A stretch of 64,000 bases of DNA from Ferdinandcohnia salidurans (GCF_042680725.1 NZ_JBHUEK010000029.1:1-64000), one strand, 5' to 3'. Positions 1 to 8,872 are shown, counted from the stretch's first letter. Program-made: numbers and translations. Notes: generated by a model not told the origin, from the sequence alone.

Positions 1-17
1 AATAGAAAAAAATAAAA

Positions 18-53
18 GGCATTTGGGAATAAGAGGATTCCCAAATGCCTTTT
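18..53. terminator. Bidirectional rho-independent terminator
   Basis: A 13-bp perfect stem (18-30 with 37-49) has a 6-nt loop, is preceded by A-rich sequence and followed by TTTT. It could stop transcription from a gene left of the window and, less strongly, from the minus-strand genes on the right. Confidence 0.75.
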
Positions 54-65
54 GTCTACACTCTG

Positions 66-91
66 AGCTCATCCAAATGGATGAGCTTTTT
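66..91 (+). terminator. Rho-independent terminator
   Basis: AGCTCATCC (66-74) pairs with GGATGAGCT (79-87) across an AAAT loop, followed by a T run. This is a second stop signal in the plus direction for a gene outside the window. Confidence 0.7.
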
Positions 92-94
92 ACT

Positions 95-222
95 CGTTGT
101 CCAGCTCCAGGCACCATCGGCTCGAGGTCACAAGCCAATCGCTTCTGAAGGTAAAAATCACCTTCTGTCAGCGCTCGTCTTGTGCTTGTCGCCGATAGGC
201 GGGCGCCCTGCGCTTTTCTTAG
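95..222 (-). repeat. Structured Bacillaceae-type intergenic repeat
   Basis: This GC-richer stretch lies between two gene-end signals. Read on the minus strand it starts AAGAAAAGCG and ends GCTGGACAA, nearly the same ends as the repeat at 13387-13597. It has an inner hairpin (GAAGGT...ACCTTC, about 147-165) and longer-range pairing of ATCGGC near 115 with GCCGAT near 190. Similar elements are, from memory, common between genes in Bacillus-like genomes. No protein is encoded; a 70-codon open frame across it is not credible. Confidence 0.55.
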
Positions 223-506
223 TTGATATGGGCAATAATGCCTTCTTCGTCGTCTAAGACAAGTTTGATTCCGGCATATGGGTCACGCTTAAGAAATTCG
301 CCAAGCCATAAACGTATTGCTTCGATTAAGTTCGCCATAATGAGAACCTGTTTTCGATCGTTTACATATACTTCTGCGGAGAATCCGTAATCGTCGTCAT
401 ACATCAGTTCCACTTCAACTTCTTCAGGTTTTACTTGCTTTTTTAAGCCGATATAAACACAAACTGCATTTATAATTTCTTGTTCAGAAAGAATTAGCGT
501 TGCCAT
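219..506 (-). CDS. YxcD-like (DUF2653) small cytosolic protein
   Basis: This 95-residue acidic protein has no signal peptide or membrane segment. It begins MATLILSEQEIINAVCVYIG and resembles the DUF2653/YxcD family of Bacillus, whose function is not known. It lies directly behind the secreted/membrane protein at 494-940, and its start overlaps that gene's 3' end by 13 bp, so the two are probably co-translated. The C-terminal half (residues about 45-95) is a predicted alpha/beta domain rich in D and E. The family assignment is from memory of the sequence pattern, so only moderately sure. Confidence 0.65.
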   Translation of the reverse strand: MATLILSEQEIINAVCVYIGLKKQVKPEEVEVELMYDDDYGFSAEVYVNDRKQVLIMANLIEAIRLWLGEFLKRDPYAGIKLVLDDEEGIIAHIN

Positions 507-940
507 GGATCAGTCTCGTTTTTCTTTCTATCTTTAATCATGACGAAGATTTTTCGAATGATTACGATCAGAACATAAATCGCAAGAACGTTAATCATTA
601 ATCCTAAAAATGAACCAAGCATACCCATTCCACCTAATAGACCTCCGAATAGGAATCCTGCAAGTCCACCAAGCATAAGACCTTTCATTAATCCACCAGA
701 CATGAATCCACCTTTAGGAGTGGTAGGAGTAGTAGATTTGTTTGTAACGTTGTTGTCTTGTTTTTTCTGTTGTTGTTGGAAGTTTGATTTATTTGTGTTC
801 CCAATATTATTATTGAATCCTCTTTTACCTGATTTGTATCCTTTTGCTTCAACAGATGTTGGTTGGTCTTGGAAAACAAAGCTCCCAAGCGGGGAAAAAA
901 TCAAAGTAAGTGCAACTAATGCTGATAATACCTTTTTCAT
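494..940 (-). CDS. Secreted/membrane protein with Gly-rich hydrophobic segment
   Basis: The 148-residue protein has an N-terminal signal-like segment (residues 1-30, with an Ala-Lys site after VEAKG), then an Asn/Gln/Lys/Thr-rich low-complexity linker (about 40-75). Next is a Gly/Met/Leu-rich stretch (78-108) that runs into a transmembrane helix (about 110-130) and a basic tail. The layout is like small Tim44-related or YxcE-type membrane proteins in Bacillus, but that link is weak. GGAGG lies 12 nt before the ATG, a little far. It is the first gene of a two-gene operon with the YxcD-like gene. Function unknown. Confidence 0.7.
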   Translation of the reverse strand: MKKVLSALVALTLIFSPLGSFVFQDQPTSVEAKGYKSGKRGFNNNIGNTNKSNFQQQQKKQDNNVTNKSTTPTTPKGGFMSGGLMKGLMLGGLAGFLFGGLLGGMGMLGSFLGLMINVLAIYVLIVIIRKIFVMIKDRKKNETDPWQR

Positions 941-1228
941 ATAATAGAAATACCTCCATAAGTTAGTTGTTTTATTTATAATAGTATACCTTATTATTCA
1001 AACTAATGCGCTTCGTAATACCTCCTCTTATACTTTCTCCCTTATATACGATGAAAACGGGTTTTGGTTTCGCTTTTTAAGAAAAAATAGGATTGGTAAA
1101 TAATGACTAGGGAAATTCACTATAGAGGTAGGTAAAAAGTAGTTTTCTTATCCTAAGGGCGATAAAAATGGTATAGTATATTTGAAGCATAATGTTCTTC
1201 TAATAGAACTGTAGGAGAGAGGATATCC
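941..1228. promoter_or_regulatory. Divergent intergenic region
   Basis: This 288-bp AT-rich gap lies between the minus-strand operon and ctaB. TATAGT near 1173 is a possible -10 for ctaB, but no convincing -35 is spaced for it, and no operator or riboswitch was recognised. Confidence 0.3.
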
Positions 1229-2131
1229 ATGCAATCAGAAATTCAAATACAAAAAACATCCCTCATAGCTGATCTTAAATCACTTTTTAAGGCAGGGGTT
1301 TTATTAGCCAATGTTCTACCCGTATTTTCAGGATTTTGGTTAGCCATTTACTTTACAGGTGCATCTTTTCAGGACAACCTGGGATTGTTTCTATATACAA
1401 TGATCGGAAGTACGCTCGTTATGGCGGGGGCTCTCATCATAAATAACTGGTATGATGTTGACATTGATACAGTTATGGATCGAACCAAAAAGCGACCAAC
1501 TGTAACAGGCCACTTTTCATTGAATTTTGTTCTAGTATTAGGAATTATATGTACTGTTTTAGGATTCATTTTTCTATTTTTCACAACATTCGAGGCTGTC
1601 TTTTTTACATTTATTGGTTGGTTTACGTATGTTGTGTTATACACGATGTGGTCAAAGCGCAGATTTACGATTAATACAGTGATTGGAAGTGTTTCTGGCG
1701 CCGTTTCTCCTTTAATGGGGTGGGCCGCGGTGGCACCTATCGATCATATCGTTCCAATTATGCTCTTCTTGATCTTGTTTGTTTTTCAAATGCCTCATAC
1801 GTATGCGATTGCGATGAGAAAGTATGAAGAGTATAAAGCGGCTAAGGTCGCGATGCTCCCAGTCGTTCGTGGATTTGAGGTTACGAAGAAGCATTTTCTG
1901 TTTTGGGTCATCTGTTTGTTGCCCATGCCTTTCTTTTTAGGGGAACTTGGAATGGTTTTCGTCGTACTCTCTACATCGCTTAATATTGGTTGGATTATAT
2001 TGAGTGTCAAAGGATTTACGGTTAAGGATGATATGAAATGGGCTCGCTGGAATTTTCTTTATTCCGTGAATTATATTTTGATCATCTTCCTATTAATGGT
2101 CGTTGTTACATTACCGAAATATTTTGGATAG
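1229..2131 (+). CDS. ctaB: Protoheme IX farnesyltransferase (heme O synthase)
   Basis: This is a UbiA-superfamily prenyltransferase that adds a farnesyl group to protoheme to make heme O, the precursor of heme A for terminal oxidases. It acts in the cytoplasmic membrane. The 300 residues form about nine membrane helices. The first Asp-rich motif is present (residues about 72-90, NNWYDVDIDTVMDRTKKRP), as is the second conserved loop HTYAIAMRKYEEYKAAK followed by MLPVVRG. Start is ATG 1229 after GGAGAGAGG. It is a single gene, not joined to an oxidase operon, but the ba3 oxidase begins 9 kb downstream. It ends in a strong terminator. Confidence 0.92.
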   Translation: MQSEIQIQKTSLIADLKSLFKAGVLLANVLPVFSGFWLAIYFTGASFQDNLGLFLYTMIGSTLVMAGALIINNWYDVDIDTVMDRTKKRPTVTGHFSLNFVLVLGIICTVLGFIFLFFTTFEAVFFTFIGWFTYVVLYTMWSKRRFTINTVIGSVSGAVSPLMGWAAVAPIDHIVPIMLFLILFVFQMPHTYAIAMRKYEEYKAAKVAMLPVVRGFEVTKKHFLFWVICLLPMPFFLGELGMVFVVLSTSLNIGWIILSVKGFTVKDDMKWARWNFLYSVNYILIIFLLMVVVTLPKYFG

Positions 2132-2141
2132 GCTTGGCCCG

Positions 2142-2175
2142 AACCTCGTTACATTTCATGTAGCGGGGTTTTTTT
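2142..2175 (+). terminator. Terminator of ctaB
   Basis: AACCTCGTTACAT pairs with ATGTAGCGGGGTT over a TTC loop, followed by a T run. A TTG in the T run would extend the next gene upstream, but that codon lies inside this terminator. Confidence 0.85.
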
Positions 2176-2212
2176 GTGCCAGAAAAACTTTACAACCAAA
2201 TTCAAATCTTTT

Positions 2213-2239
2213 TGTCACAAATTTCACCCCATATTCGTC
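2213..2239 (+). promoter_or_regulatory. ECF41-type sigma factor promoter
   Basis: TGTCACA (2213-2219) and CGTC (2236-2239) are separated by 16 bp. This is the pair of elements described for ECF41 sigma factors as I recall them. Transcription would begin near 2246, between this site and the ATG at 2273. It precedes an operon that itself encodes an ECF41 sigma factor, so self-activation is likely. Confidence 0.75.
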
Positions 2240-2272
2240 TTGGTTTTAAAACAATCAGTGGGAGTGGATATT

Positions 2273-3523
2273 ATGCAACTTGATGAAAAAACGTGGGATT
2301 GTGTCATTATAGGCGGTGGCATCGCTGGAATAACTGCCTCTATATACTTGGCGCGTGCCGGAAAGTCAGTCCTCGTTTTAGAAAAATCGAATAAACTAGG
2401 TGGCAGAGGAAGAACGACGGAAAAAATAGATTCCTATTTAAATCTTGGGCCCCATGCACTATATTCAAAAGGAAAATCGATGGAGGTCTTACGTGAATTG
2501 GGTATTAAAATAGAAGGGGGCGTTGTGCCGACAAAAGGAAAGATGATCTATAAAAATAAAATCTATGATATTCCATCCACACCTATTAGTCTATTGACCA
2601 GCCCCATCTTAAATTGGAATGCCAAGAAAGAATTGTTCACTTTTTTTCTTGAATATAAGAAAATAGAAACAAATAATATAAATCACTTACCATTACGTCA
2701 GTGGTTGCGGCATAAGATAAAGGATGAAGTGGCAAGTCAACTGATATTAATGCTGTCTCGTTTGTCAACATATTCGAACGAACCTGATTTACTAAGTGCA
2801 GGTGCAGCACTAAAGCAGCTTCAATTAGGGAATGCTTTTTACCTAAATCATGGCTGGCAAAGTATGATAGATGCTTTAGAAGATAAGGCTACTGGTTTAG
2901 GAGTCCATTTTCAAATGAGTAAAAACGTAAAGAAAGTGAATGGTTCAATTCCGCAGTTAACTGTGCATACAAACGAAGAAACCATACGTGCTCGAAATGT
3001 ATTATCCGCTTCAAGTCCTCATGAAACAGCTAAAATGCTTTCAGAAACAGAAAGAACTCCAGAGACAATAATCCAAGATTGTAAACCAGTACATGCAGCC
3101 TGTTTGGACCTCATTCTATCTAGACTACCTAACCCGAAAATTAACTTTGCTCTGGGCGTTGAGGAGCCCTTTTATTATTCGAATCATTCCAAAATAGCAA
3201 AGTTAAGCGAGCGAGATTACCAGGTTGTTCATGTGATGAAGTATATAACCTCAACTGAAGATACAGAAGGAGAGTTAGAGAACTTTATGGAAATCGTTCA
3301 ACCAGGCTGGAAGGAATGCGTAGTGTATAAACGATATCTTCCAAGAATGACTGTTTCCAATCGTTTAGTTGTAGCCAATCAAAAGGAAAGGCAGTCTCCA
3401 ACAGTTGAACAGATACCTGGAGTTTATCTTGCGGGGGACTGGGTAGGCGATGGAATGCTTGTAGATGCTTCGTTTCAAAGTGCTAGAAAAGCAGCCATGT
3501 TAATCCTTGAAAATTTGCATTAA
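2273..3523 (+). CDS. FAD-dependent oxidoreductase (phytoene desaturase/amine oxidase fold)
   Basis: The N-terminal Rossmann motif VIIGGGIAGITASIYLARAG is followed by LEKSNKLGGRGRT, typical of the phytoene desaturase/protoporphyrinogen oxidase-like flavoproteins. The C terminus has the second FAD contact, GVYLAGDWVGDGMLVDASFQSA. The start is ATG 2273 with GGGAGTGG upstream; an in-frame TTG at 2174 sits inside the previous terminator and upstream of the promoter. It is the first gene of an operon with the ECF41 sigma factor (15 bp gap). ECF41 loci usually carry a redox or decarboxylase partner gene, and this appears to play that part. Substrate unknown; carotenoid synthesis partners are not nearby. 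Confidence 0.85.
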   Translation: MQLDEKTWDCVIIGGGIAGITASIYLARAGKSVLVLEKSNKLGGRGRTTEKIDSYLNLGPHALYSKGKSMEVLRELGIKIEGGVVPTKGKMIYKNKIYDIPSTPISLLTSPILNWNAKKELFTFFLEYKKIETNNINHLPLRQWLRHKIKDEVASQLILMLSRLSTYSNEPDLLSAGAALKQLQLGNAFYLNHGWQSMIDALEDKATGLGVHFQMSKNVKKVNGSIPQLTVHTNEETIRARNVLSASSPHETAKMLSETERTPETIIQDCKPVHAACLDLILSRLPNPKINFALGVEEPFYYSNHSKIAKLSERDYQVVHVMKYITSTEDTEGELENFMEIVQPGWKECVVYKRYLPRMTVSNRLVVANQKERQSPTVEQIPGVYLAGDWVGDGMLVDASFQSARKAAMLILENLH

Positions 3524-3538
3524 AAGGGGTGGGGCAAT

Positions 3539-4423
3539 ATGTTAGATGACCAGTTTTACCAGGAATATAAGCCTCTTTTGTTTTCGATTGCCTATCGAAT
3601 GACTGGTGCGATAACAGAAGCTGAGGACATTACACATGATGTTCTGCTCGATTTTGGGAAGTTGAATGGAGAGCAAATTGAAAATATAAAAGCATACCTA
3701 TGCAAAATGGTGACAAATCGCTCTATCGATTACTTGAAATCGGCGAGAAAAAAACGAGAGGTATATATAGGAACATGGTTACCAGAACCATTCATTATCC
3801 ATGATGTGAATCCAATGCATGAAGTCTTAATGCATGATAGTATTTCATATGCTCTCTTGTGCTTAATGGAACAACTCACGCCTGTTGAACGAGCGGTATT
3901 TGTCTTAAGAGAAGCATTTGGCTATGAATATGAGGAAATTGCTTCTATTCTAGAAAAAGAGGTAGCAAACTGCAGAAAAATTTTAAGTAGAGCAAGAAAA
4001 AAGATAGATTATAAGGATGATGTAGACCCTTTGCAGGTGAATCAGGAGGAATTGCAGCATTTGGTCCAGTCTTTTCTGGTCGCCGCAACATCCGGAAATA
4101 CTGAGAGTTTCCTTACCCTACTTGCGAATGATGCAGTCCTATACTCAGATGGTGGGGGCAAGGTGAAGGCTGCTTTAGTACCTATCGAAACAAGAGAACG
4201 CGTTGCACAATTTATCTTTGGGCTCCTTCGAAAGTTTGGGCAGGATGATGAACTAAAATTTGAATTAGTCAACGTAAATGGACAAATTGGCATCTTGATT
4301 AAACGAGATAACAAACCAGAAAATGTGGTATGCTTTGAAATAGAAAAAAATCAAATCAAACATATCTTTTCCATTCGTAATCCTGAAAAGCTAACATTTG
4401 CTTTGAGAGGGATACCATTTTAA
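3539..4423 (+). CDS. ECF41-family RNA polymerase sigma factor with fused SnoaL-like domain
   Basis: Residues about 1-165 hold sigma region 2 (FSIAYRMTGAITEAEDITHDVLLDF) and region 4 (LTPVERAVFVLREAFGYEYEEIA). The remaining 125 residues are a SnoaL/NTF2-like domain that carries the DGGGK motif (residues about 203-207) diagnostic of ECF41. In this family the C-terminal extension replaces a separate anti-sigma factor and controls activity. The start ATG has GGGGTGGGG before it. The promoter at 2213-2239 matches the class, so this gene likely drives its own operon. The inducing signal is not known. Confidence 0.92.
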   Translation: MLDDQFYQEYKPLLFSIAYRMTGAITEAEDITHDVLLDFGKLNGEQIENIKAYLCKMVTNRSIDYLKSARKKREVYIGTWLPEPFIIHDVNPMHEVLMHDSISYALLCLMEQLTPVERAVFVLREAFGYEYEEIASILEKEVANCRKILSRARKKIDYKDDVDPLQVNQEELQHLVQSFLVAATSGNTESFLTLLANDAVLYSDGGGKVKAALVPIETRERVAQFIFGLLRKFGQDDELKFELVNVNGQIGILIKRDNKPENVVCFEIEKNQIKHIFSIRNPEKLTFALRGIPF

Positions 4424-4448
4424 TCAGATCATGGCAAGGAGACTACCA

Positions 4449-5054
4449 ATGGATGATAAGTATTACGATGCACTTTTACATGTAAAAACAAGTGGAGGAC
4501 AAAAGGGATTTAGCCCATCCGTTCATTATCACCGTTATGAACCGACACCATATGAAGGGCTCGATGCATTATTTTTGCATTATCAATTGAAGGAAACAGA
4601 CCGGGTGGTGGATTTCGGATGTGGCAAGGGTAGACTTCTTTTTTATATTCATCACCATTTTGGGGCATCGGTTGTAGGGATTGAGATTGACAAAAGTCTC
4701 TATCATGAAGCGGTTGAAAATCGAGTGCGCTATCTAAAAAAGTCAGGTTATCAAAAAGGTGAAATTGAAATTCACCAATGTGCCGCACAGGATTATGAAA
4801 TCAACTCCCTTGATAATCGTTTTTACTTTTTTAATCCTTTTTCGATTCAGGTTTTTAAACATACATTGTCTAATATCCTTCATTCATATGAACAGAATCC
4901 ACGAAACATAGAAATCATTCTTTATTATGGATCAACCGAGTATACCTATTTTATTGAAACCAATACACCTTTTCAAATGAAGAAAGAGATCATCATTCCC
5001 GGATTGTTTGAGAAAAACACATATGAGCGGTTTTTAGTTTATCAACTCTTATGA
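4449..5054 (+). CDS. SAM-dependent methyltransferase
   Basis: This class I methyltransferase has motif I at VVDFGCGKGRLLFYI (residues about 49-63) and the acidic end of beta-2 at VVGIEID. The later FNPFS and ILYYG segments fit beta-4/beta-5 of this fold. The chosen start is ATG 4449, which has AAGGAG with a 7-nt spacer; the upstream in-frame ATG 4431 contains that ribosome-binding site and would add six residues. It lies 25 bp after the ECF41 sigma gene and ends at a 12-bp terminator, so it is the last gene of that operon. Substrate not predictable. Confidence 0.85.
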   Translation: MDDKYYDALLHVKTSGGQKGFSPSVHYHRYEPTPYEGLDALFLHYQLKETDRVVDFGCGKGRLLFYIHHHFGASVVGIEIDKSLYHEAVENRVRYLKKSGYQKGEIEIHQCAAQDYEINSLDNRFYFFNPFSIQVFKHTLSNILHSYEQNPRNIEIILYYGSTEYTYFIETNTPFQMKKEIIIPGLFEKNTYERFLVYQLL

Positions 5055-5083
5055 AAAAAGCTTCCTATTGGAAGCTTTTTTGT
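5054..5083 (+). terminator. Terminator of the ECF41 operon
   Basis: A 12-bp perfect stem, AAAAAAGCTTCC with GGAAGCTTTTTT, has a TATT loop. Confidence 0.9.
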
Positions 5084-5235
5084 ATCTATTTTAAATATAG
5101 TGAAATGTTATAGTTTGACTAAGTTGAATGGAGATATAAATTAAGTGCTAGATGGTTTAGAAAAAAATGATATTATAATTGTAATATAAAAAAAGGACTA
5201 TGCTTTAATAATAGGAATGGGAAGATTGGAGAAAA

Positions 5236-7575
5236 ATGTTGAAGAATTTCAAACACATACTAAGTAAGTGGAAGAATAGGCTTAACAGTCTATTCGTAAG
5301 GTATTTCATTATTCATATCGTGATACTAAGTACGATTATTTTGGTTTCAACCATTACTATATATAATCATTCGGTGACAACTATAAAAAGAAATCAACAT
5401 GACGCAGAAACCAACCTTTTAAATCAATATAAAAATATGCTTTCCTTAACTTTCAAAGAAGTAGAAGAAATAATAGAGCTAACAGCAAAAAACTCGAATA
5501 CTCAAAACTTTATTTTGGAATCGCTACCAAATGAGGAACAACAAGCCAATATTTATCTTGTAAGACTATTAAATAACTTAAAGAATGTTGCTAATACGAA
5601 TAAAGTTATCGTTTCGGCCTATGTTTATTCAACTGATAAAAAAATGATTGTCAGTTCTAATCAAAAAAGCTATAGTACGGATAGTTTTTATGATACAGAC
5701 TGGCTCCAATTCTACAATGATGAATTGGTAGGGACTCATATTATGGAAACACGAAAAATCCAAGATGGATATGGAAATGAGTTTAATGTGTTGACGTTTA
5801 TTAGAAATCTTCCATATGGATCATCTGATAAGAAAGGTGCAATTGTTATCAACGTAAATGTTGACCGTTTATATAATACAATCGTCGGGCCAAATAACAA
5901 TTCAAACGGGACTTTTTACGTAATTAACCAAGAAGGTAAAGTTATTTTGCACCCCAAACAAAGGGCATTATATAGAAATATACAGGAACTTAATATCCCT
6001 ATTTCGACGTTTAGAAATAAATCCGATAATTTTATTGAGAAAACGAAAAAGGGGGACCAATTATTTACATATATAACTTCAATGAATAATAATTGGAAAT
6101 ATGTATATGAGGTTTCTGCAAAAGATTTAAATGGAAGTTTTAGAAATATTAAAATAGTAGTTGTTCTCAATATTATAGTCGCCATGCTATTAAGTTTATT
6201 ACTAGCGTATATTATCACCAGATATGTTAGTAATCCTTTGCAAAGATTATTAAGTTTAATCCGTAAAAATAGTAATGAAAAGTTTAATCCGAAAAAGTAT
6301 AGGAATGAATATGAGTATTTAGATAATGTATACAGTAGTATAATGTTTGATAATAAAAATTTACAAACAATTGTATCAGATATTAAACCCTTGATTAAAG
6401 AAAAGTTAATTGACACCTTAGTTTCTAATAAAAAGATCACGATTGGTGAAGTTAAGGAAAAACTAACACTATTAAATATAAATTTTGAACATAAATATTT
6501 TATTGTGCTAACGTTGCAAATTGATGATTATATTACATTTTACCAAAATCGAAATGAGTTAGAGAGTAGTATTCATAAGGCAAGTCTTACGAAACTAATT
6601 GAACAGTTTTTCAACAAGAGATTTGTGTGTATTTGTGGTGAAGTTGAAACTGATAAGCTTGCAGTCATAATTAATTATTCTAATCAAATCTTGTCAAGCC
6701 ATATTAATGAAAGTATTGTCCCGATGGTACATCAATTGCAGGAAAAGGTAAATGAAGAATACCCATTTACTGTAACGATTGGGATAGGACGTTCATATCC
6801 AGAAATCCTAAAGGTTCATAAGTCTTTTAAGGATTCGTTAAATGCACTTAAATATAAATTTTATCAAGGAAAAGATCAAATAATTAATGTAGATGATATT
6901 GATGATGCAAAAAATGAATTGTATTACTACAATAGTGATCGAATCAAAATACTAATGAATAATTTAACAATCGCAGATCGTGAAGGCGTCAAGAAAGAAT
7001 TGGACCTTTTGTTCGATGAGATAACTACGAGTGGTAGGATGCCATACGATTATACAAACCAAATGTTTTTACACTTAGTTAGTTTGGTTATTGAACTAAC
7101 AATTAATAACAACATAGATATGAATAAGGTGTTTGGTGAAGATTACGATATCTATGATATGTACAGGAGCAAACAAACAATTCATGATATTAAAACATTT
7201 TTTCTGGAAATAACAGATGCTATTGCTATAGAAATTTCTAATATGAATAGTGATAAATTACCAAAAACAGTTGAAAGAATCTTAGAGTACGTAAATAACC
7301 ACTTTCAAAATGACATCTCGTTAAATGATGTTGCCGATTGGATTGGGCTAAGTACTACTTATATTAGCAAAGTCATAAAAGAGACTACTGGCAAAAGTTA
7401 TTTGGAATATGTAAATAGTAAAAGAATAGAAAGAGCGAAGTTATTGTTAGCAAGTACAAATTTAACAAGTAAAGAAATTGGTTTTAAGGTTGGGTTTAAT
7501 AATATTCAAACATTCATGAGAGTCTTTAAAAAGTATGAAGGTATAACTCCTGGCCAGTATCGTGAAAAAGTGTAA
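5236..7575 (+). CDS. Membrane-anchored AraC-family regulator with extracellular sensor
   Basis: The 779-residue protein has a transmembrane helix at residues 23-44, an extracytoplasmic Cache-like sensor of about 260 residues and a second helix at about 305-331. A HAMP-like/linker region follows, and the last 100 residues are an AraC double helix-turn-helix (ISLNDVADWIGLSTTYISKVIKE and LTSKEIGFKVGFNNIQTFMRVFKKYEG). Such one-protein sensors commonly control adjacent solute transporters in Bacillaceae and Paenibacillaceae. The TRAP operon starts 174 bp downstream on the same strand, so it is the likely target, although no operator can be proven. The gene is more AT-rich than its neighbours. Confidence 0.85.
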   Translation: MLKNFKHILSKWKNRLNSLFVRYFIIHIVILSTIILVSTITIYNHSVTTIKRNQHDAETNLLNQYKNMLSLTFKEVEEIIELTAKNSNTQNFILESLPNEEQQANIYLVRLLNNLKNVANTNKVIVSAYVYSTDKKMIVSSNQKSYSTDSFYDTDWLQFYNDELVGTHIMETRKIQDGYGNEFNVLTFIRNLPYGSSDKKGAIVINVNVDRLYNTIVGPNNNSNGTFYVINQEGKVILHPKQRALYRNIQELNIPISTFRNKSDNFIEKTKKGDQLFTYITSMNNNWKYVYEVSAKDLNGSFRNIKIVVVLNIIVAMLLSLLLAYIITRYVSNPLQRLLSLIRKNSNEKFNPKKYRNEYEYLDNVYSSIMFDNKNLQTIVSDIKPLIKEKLIDTLVSNKKITIGEVKEKLTLLNINFEHKYFIVLTLQIDDYITFYQNRNELESSIHKASLTKLIEQFFNKRFVCICGEVETDKLAVIINYSNQILSSHINESIVPMVHQLQEKVNEEYPFTVTIGIGRSYPEILKVHKSFKDSLNALKYKFYQGKDQIINVDDIDDAKNELYYYNSDRIKILMNNLTIADREGVKKELDLLFDEITTSGRMPYDYTNQMFLHLVSLVIELTINNNIDMNKVFGEDYDIYDMYRSKQTIHDIKTFFLEITDAIAIEISNMNSDKLPKTVERILEYVNNHFQNDISLNDVADWIGLSTTYISKVIKETTGKSYLEYVNSKRIERAKLLLASTNLTSKEIGFKVGFNNIQTFMRVFKKYEGITPGQYREKV

Positions 7576-7703
7576 TAAATTTCAAAATTTGTTGCTATTA
7601 ATCTATATTTTTTATTAACATAATCAGATATTCATGAACAAAAAAGTAATGTGAATGGTTTTTGAAAATTGTTAATTTACACTGAAACCCCTTTCATTTA
7701 AAG

Positions 7704-7718
7704 TTGAAAACGCAAACA
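7704..7718 (+). promoter_or_regulatory. Catabolite-responsive element (cre) before the TRAP operon
   Basis: TTGAAAACGCAAACA fits WTGNAANCGNWWNCA at every position. It ends 31 bp before dctP, so CcpA repression in the presence of preferred sugars is expected. Confidence 0.7.
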
Positions 7719-7749
7719 CATTCATATTACAGAGGGGAGATTTAAAACG

Positions 7750-8787
7750 ATGTTTAAAAACAAATCATTTTTGGTGTTAGTCAGTTTGTTAGCAACAATT
7801 CTATTACTTGGTGCTTGTTCAAGTGGTTCCAGCTCGGAAGGAAATTCGAGTGATTCAGAAGAGGGGTCTGGAAAAAAGATTGAACTTAAATTTGCAGAAG
7901 TAAATCCAGAAGGGCATCCTATGACAGATGCAGCAGAGAAGTTTGCAGAAATAGTTAAAGAAAAAAGTGATGGTCGAATTACAATAAATGTTTATCCTGC
8001 AGGTCAGTTAGGGGATGAAACGGAGAATGTGGAAGGTCTTCAAATGGGATCTGTAGATTTCATGAGAGCAAATGCCAATGTATTAGCATCTTTTGGTCTT
8101 GAAAAGATGAATGTTACTTCACTTCCATTCTTATTTAGAGACCGTGAGCATTTATGGAAGGTTTTAGATAGTGATATTGGTACAGAATTAATGAATGATA
8201 TTAATTCAAGTGATACTGGAGTTAAAGGTGTTTTCTATGTGGAGGAGGGAGCTAGAAACTTCTTCTTCACCGACAAGGTAGTCAAAACACCTGCTGATAT
8301 GAAAGGGCTTAAAGTACGTGTGCAAGAGAATGAATTAATGGTCGATTTAGTAAATGCTCTGGGTGCTTCTCCAACTCCAATACCTTACAGTGAATTATAT
8401 AGTGCATTACAAACTGGGATTGTTGAAGGCGCTGAAAACCCACCAGCAGCCTATCTAGCAAATGCATTTTACGAAGTAGCTGATAAGTTAACCATTGATC
8501 AGCACATTTTTGCGCCAAACTTTATTTTAGCTTCAAGTAAAGCTTGGGAAAAGTTAAGTGAAGATGATCAAAATCTTTTATTAGAAGCAGGAAAAGAAAC
8601 ACAAGAATATGTAAAAGAAAGATCACAACAGGCTGATGATGAAGCGCTCGCGGAGTTGAAAGAAAAGGGTGTTGAAATCATTGAAGTAGAAGATCAAAAA
8701 GTATGGCAAGATGCTGTCCAGCCGTTATATGAGAAGCATGGAGCTGGATATGAGGACTTAATTAAACAAATTATTGCAACAGAATAA
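7750..8787 (+). CDS. dctP: TRAP transporter substrate-binding lipoprotein (DctP family)
   Basis: This is the extracytoplasmic solute receptor of a tripartite ATP-independent periplasmic-type transporter, which here would be tethered to the membrane by lipid. The signal peptide ends in a lipobox (LLGACSS, Cys about residue 23), followed by a Ser/Gly/Glu linker. The family hallmarks GHPMTDAAEKFAEIV, QEN(E)LMVDLVNALGASPTPIPYSELYSALQTGIVEGAENP and the C-terminal YEKHG region are present. DctP proteins usually bind dicarboxylates, sugar acids or similar organic anions; the Arg in LKVRVQ is the usual carboxylate contact. It is the first gene of dctPQM. Confidence 0.92.
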   Translation: MFKNKSFLVLVSLLATILLLGACSSGSSSEGNSSDSEEGSGKKIELKFAEVNPEGHPMTDAAEKFAEIVKEKSDGRITINVYPAGQLGDETENVEGLQMGSVDFMRANANVLASFGLEKMNVTSLPFLFRDREHLWKVLDSDIGTELMNDINSSDTGVKGVFYVEEGARNFFFTDKVVKTPADMKGLKVRVQENELMVDLVNALGASPTPIPYSELYSALQTGIVEGAENPPAAYLANAFYEVADKLTIDQHIFAPNFILASSKAWEKLSEDDQNLLLEAGKETQEYVKERSQQADDEALAELKEKGVEIIEVEDQKVWQDAVQPLYEKHGAGYEDLIKQIIATE

Positions 8788-8817
8788 TAAATAAGAAAAT
8801 CACTTTGAAAGTGAAGG

Positions 8818-8855
8818 AATAAGGAATATAACACAATATATTCCTTATTTTTCTT
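8818..8855 (+). terminator. Hairpin between dctP and dctQ (attenuating terminator)
   Basis: A 13-bp perfect stem, AATAAGGAATATA with TATATTCCTTATT, has a 6-nt loop and is followed by TTTCTTT. It sits inside the operon, so it probably lowers expression of the two permease genes relative to the binding protein or protects the dctP transcript end. Confidence 0.75.
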
Positions 8856-8872
8856 TAATAGTAGGGTTTGGG

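Noticed and set aside
45..257. Plus-strand open frame of 70 codons at the window start
   Set aside because: It runs through two terminators and a structured repeat and has no ribosome-binding site.
2174..2272. N-terminal extension of the FAD oxidoreductase from TTG 2174
   Set aside because: It begins in the ctaB terminator, has no ribosome-binding site and lies upstream of the ECF41 promoter.
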